Origin: Nitriliruptoraceae bacterium
GTDB taxonomy: Bacteria; Actinomycetota; Nitriliruptoria; Nitriliruptorales; Nitriliruptoraceae
Assembly: GCA_007134165.1 (NCBI GenBank)
Contig: SLLJ01000302.1
Location: 1 to 11,693, forward strand
Direction: 5' to 3'
DNA: 11,693 nt
In this document: positions 1 to 5,485 of the stretch, one piece after another
How the letters are laid out: each line of letters starts with the position of its first letter
How positions within the stretch are numbered: position 1 is the stretch's first letter
Notes under the pieces: generated by a model
The model's input: the letters and a program-made list of their open reading frames with translations, nothing else
Told to the model about the DNA's origin: nothing
Database searches by the model: none
Made by a program: the position numbers and the translations under genes

Positions 1-81
1 TGCGGTGGCGGTCAGCCCGGGCTGGTCTGGCCGCTGCGTGCCCCGCAGTGTCTGGGCTGGCCGCTGCGTGCCCCGGTCCCG

Positions 82-129
82 ATGCGGCGTACGCAGCCGG
101 CCATGGGTGACCGGATGGGTACGCCGCAT
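82..129. repeat. Long hairpin unit 1A
   Basis: A 47-bp unit (81-127) with an outer stem of 11 pairs (82-92 with 119-129; left arm ATGCGGCGTAC), a small internal loop, and an inner stem closing on a TGGG tetraloop (104-107). Unit 1B at 144-190 has the same length and is about 81% identical. Most differences between the two fall in loops, exchange C-G for U-G pairs, or occur as a compensating pair, so the fold seems to be what is kept. Confidence 0.7.
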
Positions 130-143
130 ACTCCACGCTGGTC

Positions 144-193
144 GATGTGGCGTATGGAGGCGGTCATCAGTGACCGTCTGGGTACGCCGCGTC
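144..193. repeat. Long hairpin unit 1B
   Basis: A diverged sibling of unit 1A lying 63 bp further on. The outer stem pairs 144-155 with 182-193 (12 pairs, including G-U). The inner stem AGGCGGTCA / TGACCGTCT (158-166 with 171-179) is fully paired with one G-U and closes on a TCAG loop. Unit 1A has a C-G pair where this unit has G-U (unit positions 17 and 34), a two-sided change that preserves pairing. Confidence 0.7.
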
Positions 194-341
194 CCAGGGC
201 GGTGCGCTCGGCGCGGCTCGCCGGTCGGTGGGTGCACCATCGTTTGCGCGAAGCGCACACGGCTTCCTCTGCCGATGCTGCCGGCGCGGTTTGGGTCGCC
301 GTGTTCGACCCTCAGCCTCCAGCGGCAGGAAGGTTGCGGAC

Positions 342-373
342 CGGCTGTCGAACCTCCGGGGGTTCGACAGCCG
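342..373. repeat. 13-bp perfect inverted repeat between the repeat blocks
   Basis: CGGCTGTCGAACC (342-354) is the exact reverse complement of GGTTCGACAGCCG (361-373), separated by a 6-nt loop TCCGGG. It lies in the segment unique to the space between the two repeat blocks. There is no T-tract on either side, so it is not a classical intrinsic terminator. It could be a protein-binding or recombination site, or a structural RNA element. Only the symmetry is certain. Confidence 0.8.
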
Positions 374-450
374 TCGGTGCCCACGTGGTCCCGGCCCCCT
401 GCGGTGCCGGTCAGCCGGGGCTGGTCTGGCCGCTGCGTGCCCCGGTCCCG

Positions 451-498
451 ATGTGGCGTACGCAGCCGGCCATGGGTGACCGGATGGGTAGGCCGCAT
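451..498. repeat. Long hairpin unit 2A
   Basis: The copy-2 counterpart of unit 1A, shifted by 369 bp. It differs from 1A at two positions in the outer stem. C to T at 454 keeps a U-G pair. C to G at 491 breaks one pair, so this is the most degenerate of the four units. The inner stem and TGGG loop are unchanged. Confidence 0.65.
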
Positions 499-512
499 AC
501 TCCACGCTGGAC

Positions 513-562
513 GATGTGGCGTATGGAGGCGGTCATCAGTGACCGTCTGGGTACGCCGCGTC
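513..562. repeat. Long hairpin unit 2B
   Basis: The copy-2 counterpart of unit 1B and identical to it over the whole 47-bp unit (513-559), although flanking bases differ (for example T to A at 511 relative to 142). The fold is a 12-pair outer stem, a small internal loop and a 9-pair inner stem (527-535 with 540-548) with a TCAG loop. Confidence 0.7.
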
Positions 563-753
563 CCAGGGCGGTGCGGTCGGCGCGGCTCGCCGGTCGGTGG
601 GTGCACCATCGCCTGCGCGAAGCGCACACGGCTTCCTCTGCCGATGCTGCCGGCGCGACCCGAACCGTCTGGGCCGCGTCTCGCCTGGGTCCGGTCCACC
701 CCGGCCGGCCCGGGCGCTGACGCAAGCTCGGGGCGCCGCCGTCGATGGCCTCT

Positions 754-759
754 TATGCT
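754..759 (+). promoter_or_regulatory. Possible -10 element for the Na+/phosphate transporter
   Basis: TATGCT fits the actinobacterial TANNNT -10 pattern. It would place transcription start near 766 and give a leader of about 36 nt before the GTG start. No recognisable -35 box is present at the expected distance, so this is a weak call based on one hexamer. Confidence 0.3.
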
Positions 760-801
760 GCTCAACCTGAACGCAAGGTGTCGGCGAACTGAACGGAGCG
801 T

Positions 802-2496
802 GTGGTGCTGATCGGTGAGCTGAGCACGGTCGACGGTGGAGCGCTGCCCGTCGGCGCGATGGCGATGGGTTTCCTCGGCGGCCTGGCGATGTTCCTGCAC
901 GGCATGAACGGGGTCACCAGCGGGCTCAAAGGGCTAGCCGGCGGCTCACTCGCCTCGATCCTGTCCAAGCTCTCGGGCAACCGTTTCACCGGGGTGGCCA
1001 CCGGCATGCTGGTCACCGCCACCATCCAGTCCTCCACGGTGACCATGGTGCTGGTCATCGGGTTCCTCTCGGCGGGCATGTTCAGCCTGGTGCAGGCCGT
1101 CGGCGTCATCATCGGCGCGAATGTCGGCACCACCATCACCGCCCAGATCATCGCCTTCGACATCGTCGGCTATGCGCTGTGGATGATCGCTGCGGGCGTG
1201 CTCGCCGAGTTTGTAGGCCGGCACGCCTCGGTGCGCATGGCCGGTCGCGGACTGGCGGGCCTGGGCATCCTGTTCCTCGGCATGGGCATCATGCAGGGGG
1301 CGATGGCGCCGCTGCGCGAGTACGAGCCGTTCCTCACACTCATGGCCACCGATCGCGGACCGCTGCCCGGGGTGCTGCTCGGGGCGGCGTTCACGGCGCT
1401 GGTGCAGTCCTCCTCGGCGGCGATCGGTGTGGTCATCGTGATGGCCAGCCAGGGTCTTGTGCCGCTCGAGACCGGCGTCGCGATCGCGCTGGGCGCCTCG
1501 CTCGGAACCGCCGTCACCACCATGCTGGCCACCATCGGGCGGCCCCCCGTGGCGTTGCGCGCCGGGTTGGTGCACGTCATCTTCAACGCGGTGGGCGTGA
1601 GCATCATGCTGCTGCTGATCGGGCCGCTGACCGACCTCGCGGTCATGATCTCCCCAAGCGCCGACCACCTGAGCGGTACCGAGCAGTTGTCGGCCGAGAC
1701 CCCCCGTCAGATCGCCAACGCCTACACCCTGGCCAAGAGCGGCATGTTGCTGCTGTTCCTGCCGTTCACCCGTCGGTTGGCCGCGTTGGTCGAGCGGCTG
1801 GTTCCCCTGCGTGCCAGCGAGATCGGCGTCGAGGTCAAGTACCTCAGCGACGAGATGATCGGCACGCCGGCTGCCGCGATCGAGCTCACGCGCAAGGAGA
1901 TGCAGCGGCTCGGACGACGGGTTGTGGCCCAGGTCGACAACGCCCTGCCGGCGGTGATCAGCGGGTCGACCACCAAACTGCAGGCGCTCGCGGAGGCGGA
2001 CGACGAGATCGACGATCTGCATGACGCGATCATCGACTACCTGCGCCGGGTCAGCGACGCGGAGCTGACCGAACGGCAGGGTGAGCAGGTGGTGGGCCTG
2101 ATGACCGTGGCAAGCGCCCTGGAGATCGTCGGTGATCTCGTCCACCACGACCTGGCCCGGATCGGGTTGCGGCGCGTCGAGGAGGGGGTCCCGCTCAGCG
2201 AGGAATCCGAGGCGCTGATCACCGAGTTCCACACCGCCATGCGCGACCTGCTCGCCGACGCGCTGCGGGCCGTGGAGGAGCAGGATCCGACGCTGGCCCG
2301 GTCGGTGCTCGAAGCCAAGCCGGAGGTCAACGAGCTGCTCGAGCGGGTGGCGGTGCACCAGACCGCCCGGCTCACCGCCGATGCTCCCGAGCGGGTTGCG
2401 GCCTACAGCCGGGGCAACGAGCTGCTCGAGAACCTGCGCCGCGTCTACACCTTCGCCAAGCGCATCGCCCGGACCGTGCCGGGCGTGCGGCGATGA
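802..2496 (+). CDS. Na+/phosphate cotransporter with C-terminal PhoU-like domain
   Basis: A 564-residue membrane protein of the Na/Pi cotransporter family (NptA/YjbB type). The family uses the sodium gradient to move inorganic phosphate across the cytoplasmic membrane. The two inverted repeats typical of the family are visible: QSST (76-79) followed by GANVGT (105-110), and QSSS (202-205) followed by GASLGT (231-236). FNAVGV is at 261-266. Hydrophobic helices fill roughly residues 15-330, and residues from about 345 to the end form a charged helical PhoU-like tail. Two adjacent GTG codons (802 and 805) can start it; GGAG at 795-798 spaces better to 805. It is transcribed alone, downstream of the repeat region and convergent with the MFS gene. 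Family assignment is secure. Direction of transport (uptake or efflux) cannot be read from the sequence. Confidence 0.93.
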   Translation: MVLIGELSTVDGGALPVGAMAMGFLGGLAMFLHGMNGVTSGLKGLAGGSLASILSKLSGNRFTGVATGMLVTATIQSSTVTMVLVIGFLSAGMFSLVQAVGVIIGANVGTTITAQIIAFDIVGYALWMIAAGVLAEFVGRHASVRMAGRGLAGLGILFLGMGIMQGAMAPLREYEPFLTLMATDRGPLPGVLLGAAFTALVQSSSAAIGVVIVMASQGLVPLETGVAIALGASLGTAVTTMLATIGRPPVALRAGLVHVIFNAVGVSIMLLLIGPLTDLAVMISPSADHLSGTEQLSAETPRQIANAYTLAKSGMLLLFLPFTRRLAALVERLVPLRASEIGVEVKYLSDEMIGTPAAAIELTRKEMQRLGRRVVAQVDNALPAVISGSTTKLQALAEADDEIDDLHDAIIDYLRRVSDAELTERQGEQVVGLMTVASALEIVGDLVHHDLARIGLRRVEEGVPLSEESEALITEFHTAMRDLLADALRAVEEQDPTLARSVLEAKPEVNELLERVAVHQTARLTADAPERVAAYSRGNELLENLRRVYTFAKRIARTVPGVRR

Positions 2497-2525
2497 GGCG
2501 GGCGGGCCGTGCCGGCCGCTGCCTC
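2495..2525 (+). terminator. GC-rich hairpin at the end of the Na+/phosphate transporter gene
   Basis: Starting within the TGA stop, GAGGCGG (2495-2501) pairs with CTGCCTC (2519-2525) with one G-U. The stem continues past a bulge as CGG/CCG and CC/GG to a 5-nt loop. There is no T-tract, so this is a terminator candidate of the U-less kind often proposed in GC-rich actinobacteria. A second small perfect hairpin, TGGAGG-TTGG-CCTCCA, lies at 2552-2567 in the same convergent gap. I see nothing else certain in 2526-2622. Confidence 0.35.
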
Positions 2526-2622
2526 GAAGCAACCGGTCCTCATCGGCGACGTGGAGGTTGGCCTCCAGGCTGGTGGTGCTGACCGCGGAACGCTGGCCGA
2601 ACAGCGCGTCGACCTCTCGTAC

Positions 2623-3762
2623 TCACCCGGGGTCGCCCGCCTGTCGCGCACGGTGAGCTGCCACGCCGATCAGCAGCGCTGCGGCAGCCATCGCGGCGGC
2701 GGCGAGGAGCCAGGCGCGCGGGAACCCGGCCCGGGTCACGATCCACCCGAAGCCGGCCGGTCCGATGGCGCCGCCGATGGCCAGGCCGGTGAGCACCATT
2801 CCGGCGGCACGGGCCGGTCGGTCGGGATCCAGACGCACGGCGGCGAGGAAGGCAAGTCCTGTCCATCCCCACCCGGCCCCGACGGCCAGCAGCGCCGCGG
2901 TCAGGAGCGGACCAGTGCCGAGCCCCGCGAGTCCGACCGCGCCGAGCAGCAGGGCCACCGCGAGCAGGGTGCGCTCGGCACCGGGCCGGCGGTCGGCCAG
3001 CAGCCCCACCGCCAGGCGTACGGCGATGCCGGTCAGGCTCGCGGTCACCAGCAGTCCTCCGGCGGCCGGCTCCGACCATCCGCGGTCGAGTGCGGCCGGC
3101 ACCAGGAACGTCACGCCCACGACCGCGGCGCCCCCACCCAGCGCCGACGCAGCGGCCACCGCGAACACTGCGGCGGCGGGCGTGCCGCTCGATGCGGGAG
3201 GCCTGGGGTGTGACCGGGCCCTGCTCGCGTCCAGACCCCGGGGCACGGCGGCGGCGATCAGCGCGGCGAGCACTCCCCCGGCCACGAACGACGCCCGCCA
3301 CCCGACCACCAGAGGCAGGCTCGCCCCGGCCAGGAGCGAGGCGGTGGGCACGCTGGCCTCCTTGACCCCGAAGGCCAGGCCCTGACGCCGCAGGGGTACG
3401 GCGGCGCTCAGCGCCCGGGACCCGCCCGGATCGACCAGGCCGAGCGCGGCGCCGGCGCCGACCAGGAGGACGAGCAGCCCGGCGGTCCCGGTCACCGCCA
3501 GCCCCACCCCGGCCATGGCCGCAGCCGCGGCCAGCACCCCGACCCGTAGGGCGGCGCCGGCCCCGATCCGGTCGGCGACCCGCCCTCCGGGCACGGCGCT
3601 CAGTGCCGCCGCCGTGAAGAAGATGCTCAGCGCGAGCCCCACCCCCGCCTCGCTGAGACCGAGTTCGGCTCCGATCCGGGGGGAGAGCGTGCCGAGCAGG
3701 AACACCGGCAGCATCGCCGCCACCAGCCCGGCGGCGACCACCGGCACGGTCCGGCGGCTCAC
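2623..3762 (-). CDS. MFS transporter
   Basis: A 379-residue, strongly hydrophobic protein with the length and layout of a 12-helix major facilitator. The first helix follows an MSRRT start. The loop between helices 2 and 3 carries a motif-A-like sequence, GGRVADRIGAG (about residues 59-69). A charged central loop rich in Arg and Pro (about 175-190) separates two six-helix halves. The second half has a related loop, GLLADRRPGAER. It starts at GTG 3762, and the stop of the XRE-cupin gene overlaps this start by 4 nt (GTGA), so the two are almost certainly co-transcribed and translationally coupled. Substrate is unknown. Linkage to a cupin regulator and azlCD suggests a small metabolite or amino acid, but this is inference. 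The reading frame stays coding-like past the TGA stop (see findings). Confidence 0.88.
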   Translation of the reverse strand: MSRRTVPVVAAGLVAAMLPVFLLGTLSPRIGAELGLSEAGVGLALSIFFTAAALSAVPGGRVADRIGAGAALRVGVLAAAAAMAGVGLAVTGTAGLLVLLVGAGAALGLVDPGGSRALSAAVPLRRQGLAFGVKEASVPTASLLAGASLPLVVGWRASFVAGGVLAALIAAAVPRGLDASRARSHPRPPASSGTPAAAVFAVAAASALGGGAAVVGVTFLVPAALDRGWSEPAAGGLLVTASLTGIAVRLAVGLLADRRPGAERTLLAVALLLGAVGLAGLGTGPLLTAALLAVGAGWGWTGLAFLAAVRLDPDRPARAAGMVLTGLAIGGAIGPAGFGWIVTRAGFPRAWLLAAAAMAAAALLIGVAAHRARQAGDPG

Positions 3763-4376
3763 CGGTACTCGATGAGCAGCACGATTTCGGTGCCGGTCTC
3801 CAGCGCGTCGTAGCGGTGGGGCACGTCGGCCGGGAAGCTGGCGAGATCACCGGGTCCGAGGGTGACCTGCGCGCCGAGCGGCCCGACCCGCAGCCGTCCG
3901 GCGACGACCAGCGAGTGTTCGATCGTGCCCGGGCTGTGGGCGCTGGCGTCCTGGTCGTGCTCGACGTCGAGCTCGACCCCGTAGACCTCGACCCGGCCGT
4001 GGTGGGCGGTGGAGGTCTTGAGTCGGGCGCGCATCGTGGTTCGTTCGCTGTCCACGCGGTGCCCCTGGTCGCGGCGAACCACCCGCACGCCGGGTTCGGG
4101 GGGTTCGAGCAGCGCACCGAAGGGCACGCCGAGCGCCTGGGCCAGCGACCACAGCGTCTCGATGCCGGGATTGGCGTCGCCGGCCTCGATCGCGTGCAGG
4201 GTCGACTTGCCGATCCCGGCGCTCGCGGCGAGTTCAGCCAGGCTGCGTCCCGACCGGCGGCGCAGCGAGCGCACGCTCTCGGCGACCCGCGTGCGGAGGG
4301 CGGCCGGGTCGTCGGGCGGCGCGGCGGTTCTCAGCGCGGCCGGGGCGGGTGCCGCGTCGGTGCGCTCGTCGGGCAT
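3759..4376 (-). CDS. XRE-family regulator with C-terminal cupin domain
   Basis: A 205-residue DNA-binding regulator. A helix-turn-helix of the Cro/XRE type spans roughly residues 28-92, with the recognition region SLAELAASAGIGKSTLHAIE. A single cupin barrel fills about 125-205 (HSPGTIEHSLVV, then GDLASFPADVPHRY) and would sense a small ligand. This is the common regulator architecture found beside transporters and amino-acid enzymes. The start is set at ATG 4376, preceded by AAGAG at a 5-nt gap. Longer upstream frames run into the azlC gene and are not credible. It is divergent from azlC across 54 bp, and its stop overlaps the MFS start by 4 nt. It probably controls both itself and azlCD, but its ligand is unknown. 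The first 25 residues are Ala/Pro-rich and likely disordered. Confidence 0.88.
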   Translation of the reverse strand: MPDERTDAAPAPAALRTAAPPDDPAALRTRVAESVRSLRRRSGRSLAELAASAGIGKSTLHAIEAGDANPGIETLWSLAQALGVPFGALLEPPEPGVRVVRRDQGHRVDSERTTMRARLKTSTAHHGRVEVYGVELDVEHDQDASAHSPGTIEHSLVVAGRLRVGPLGAQVTLGPGDLASFPADVPHRYDALETGTEIVLLIEYR

Positions 4377-4384
4377 CGCAGCTC

Positions 4385-4425
4385 TTGGGTTTGGGTCGGC
4401 ATGGCAGCCTATGGTACAGGATACC
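4385..4425 (+). promoter_or_regulatory. Candidate azlC promoter with overlapping palindromic operator
   Basis: The 54-bp gap between the regulator and azlC contains TTGGGT (4385-4390), a 19-bp spacer, and TATGGT (4410-4415), a plausible -35/-10 pair reading towards azlC. The palindrome GGTA-N5-TACC (4413-4425) overlaps the -10 and expected start site, a typical position for a repressor operator. On the other strand TAGGCT (4411-4406) could be the -10 for the regulator, giving a leader of about 23 nt. The half-sites are only 4 bp, so the operator call is tentative. Confidence 0.35.
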
Positions 4426-4430
4426 GAACG

Positions 4431-5156
4431 ATGAGTCCGTTCTCCCGAACGCCCCGTGACGGGTCGCGCCGCGACCCGCTGCTCGGCGAGGCCCTGGCAC
4501 TGGCGGCCGCGGTCAGCGCCTACGGACTGTCCTACGGGGTGCTGGCAACCGCCGCCGGGCTCTCGCCCCTGGTCGCGACCGGGTCCAGCGTGGTCGTGTT
4601 CGCCGGCAGTGCACAGTTCGCTTTCGTCGGCGTGCTCGCCGCAGGTGGCAACCCGCTCACCGGCGCGCTCAGCGGGGTGCTGCTCAACCTGCGCTACCTC
4701 GCCTTCGGTTTCGCGATGGCCCCGCATCTGCCCCGCGGCTCACTGCCCCGCAGGATGCTCGATGGCCACCTGATGATCGACGAGTCGGTCGCGCTGGCCC
4801 TGGCCGGACCCCGCCACGACCTGGTGCGCCGGTTCCGGTTGGCCGGCCTGGCCGTGGGGGTGGGGTGGGTCGCGGCGACCGCACTGGGTGCGTACGGCGG
4901 CCAACTGCTCGGCGATCCCCGCGCGCTCGGGCTGGACGCGGCCTTCCCGGCCGGGTTCCTGGCCTTGCTCGCCCCCTGGCTGCGCAGCCGGCAGGGGCGC
5001 GTCGCGGCGCTGCTCGGCGTGGCCATCGCGCTCGCGCTCACCCCGGTGGCGCCGCCGGGCATCCCGGTGGTCGCCGCGGCGCTGGGCGCGGTGATCGCCT
5101 TGCGGGTGCCCGCCGCCAACCGACCCACCGACGACCCGACCGAGGAGAGGCCGTGA
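4431..5156 (+). CDS. azlC: AzlC family branched-chain amino acid exporter, large subunit
   Basis: A 241-residue inner-membrane protein of the AzlC/YgaZ family, which pairs with a small AzlD/YgaH partner to export branched-chain amino acids or analogues. Family hallmarks are GEALALAAAVSAYGLSYGVL near the N-terminus, the FAGSAQFAFVGVLAAGG segment (about 52-68), and LNLRYLAFGFAMAPHL followed by the charged loop before HLMIDESVAL. The length is normal for the family. ATG 4431 is chosen because the upstream frame overlaps the divergent regulator. There is no Shine-Dalgarno in front of it, so the mRNA may have a very short leader. Its stop overlaps azlD by 4 nt (GTGA). Substrate specificity is inferred from the family only. 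Confidence 0.9.
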   Translation: MSPFSRTPRDGSRRDPLLGEALALAAAVSAYGLSYGVLATAAGLSPLVATGSSVVVFAGSAQFAFVGVLAAGGNPLTGALSGVLLNLRYLAFGFAMAPHLPRGSLPRRMLDGHLMIDESVALALAGPRHDLVRRFRLAGLAVGVGWVAATALGAYGGQLLGDPRALGLDAAFPAGFLALLAPWLRSRQGRVAALLGVAIALALTPVAPPGIPVVAAALGAVIALRVPAANRPTDDPTEERP

Positions 5157-5467
5157 CCCTCACGCTCGTGGCGCTGGGGCTGCTGGCCGTCGGCAGCTTC
5201 GTGCTCAAGGCGGCGGGGCCGGTGGCTGCCGCCGGACGGGAGTTGCCGCCCCGGGTGCGGGCGGTGGCCGAGTTGCTGCCCGCCGCCATGCTCGCCGCCC
5301 TGGTGGTCACCCAGACCCTCGGCGAGGCGGGCCGGCTGGTGCTCGACGCACGCGTCATCGGACTGGGCGCGGCGGCGGTCGCCGTGGCACTTCGGGCGCC
5401 GTTCCCGGTGGTGGTGCTCGTCGGGGCTGGCGTCACCGCGCTGGTTCGGCTGGGTGGCTGGGGCTGA
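5153..5467 (+). CDS. azlD: AzlD family branched-chain amino acid exporter, small subunit
   Basis: A 104-residue protein with about four hydrophobic helices, matching the AzlD/YgaH small subunit in length and pattern: FVLKAAGPV near residue 16, then LPPRVRAVAELLPAAMLAALV, and a C-terminal pair of helices with ALRAPFPVVVLVGAGVTAL. It starts at GTG 5153, overlapping the azlC stop as GTGA, with a strong GAGGAGAGG ribosome site at 5142-5150. It is the obligate partner of AzlC in the membrane. It is followed by a hairpin shared with the convergent RNase HI gene. Confidence 0.9.
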   Translation: MTLTLVALGLLAVGSFVLKAAGPVAAAGRELPPRVRAVAELLPAAMLAALVVTQTLGEAGRLVLDARVIGLGAAAVAVALRAPFPVVVLVGAGVTALVRLGGWG

Positions 5468-5485
5468 GCGAGCCTGGCTCAGCTC
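5461..5485. terminator. Bidirectional hairpin spanning the azlD and RNase HI stops
   Basis: GCTGAGC (5463-5469) pairs perfectly with GCTCAGC (5477-5483) around a 7-nt loop, and the stem extends by a G-U and a G-C pair to 5461/5485. The azlD stop (5465-5467) lies in the left arm and the RNase HI stop (5479-5481) in the right arm, so the two genes end inside one hairpin. No T-tract follows in either direction. It is likely a shared terminator or mRNA 3'-end stabiliser. Confidence 0.5.

Larger units (their letters stand above)
1..288. repeat. Structured direct repeat, copy 1
   Basis: Bases 61-288 match 430-657 at a constant offset of 369 bp with 6 mismatches in 228 bp and no indels (about 97% identity). 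The head (1-45) matches 400-444 at offset 399 with 2 mismatches. The 30-bp difference is explained by a short tandem duplication of the head: CCGCTGCGTGCCCCG occurs at 31-45 and again at 61-75. The block contains two hairpin units (81-127 and 144-190), a small TGCGC-GAA-GCGCA hairpin (245-257) and the palindrome GGTGCACC. Because the window starts inside the head, more copies may lie to the left. Confidence 0.9.
400..657. repeat. Structured direct repeat, copy 2
   Basis: Second copy of the block at 1-288, with a single head (400-444) followed by the shared 228-bp body (430-657). Differences from copy 1 are scattered single substitutions plus one TT-to-CC change, which suggests duplication followed by point mutation. 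Homology stops abruptly at 657, about 145 bp before the Na+/phosphate transporter start. The DNA between the copies (289-399) is unique here and holds a strong hairpin. Confidence 0.9.
1..801. other. Gene-free repeat-rich region upstream of the phosphate transporter
   Basis: No believable gene was found here. Long open frames exist on both strands, but the translations are dominated by Arg, Trp, Cys, Gly and Pro. Several frames are open at once, as expected for stop-poor GC-rich DNA, and none resembles a protein family I know. Base changes between the two repeat copies do not favour any frame: about half are silent in each of two plus frames. The content is structured repeats (1-657), a 13-bp perfect hairpin (342-373), and a probable promoter/leader for the downstream transporter (about 720-801). 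The repeat appears to begin left of the window. Confidence 0.7.

Noticed and set aside
346..369. SOS/LexA box (TCGAAC...GTTCGA)
   Set aside because: The actinobacterial box has a 4-nt spacer. Here it is 8 nt and embedded in a longer perfect hairpin, with no SOS gene downstream.
355..373. tRNA T-arm (GGTTCGA)
   Set aside because: The motif is explained by the inverted repeat. No acceptor stem, anticodon arm or D-arm can be placed around it.
81..559. CRISPR-like array
   Set aside because: Only four units, alternating 16-bp and about 259-bp spacing, repeats too diverged, spacers duplicated with the block, and no cas genes.
5..811. Long plus-strand open frame through the repeat region (and a second one at 82-720)
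   Set aside because: Composition is dominated by Arg, Trp, Cys and Gly, several frames are open at once, repeat differences are about equally silent in both frames, and the sequence folds into hairpins. No protein family is recognisable.
946..2532. 528-codon minus-strand open frame antisense to the phosphate transporter
   Set aside because: It is a Gln/His/Arg/Gly-rich shadow of a clear membrane transporter on the plus strand, as expected in GC-rich DNA.
2540..2626. 28-codon ORF starting at GTG overlapping the MFS stop
   Set aside because: The GTGA overlap looks tempting, but third-position GC is under half, unlike real genes here, and the product is Arg/Pro/Gln-rich with no family resemblance.
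4377..4727. Upstream extension of the XRE-cupin frame into azlC
   Set aside because: It would overlap the divergent azlC gene, and its residues lack any domain. The ATG at 4376 has an acceptable ribosome site.
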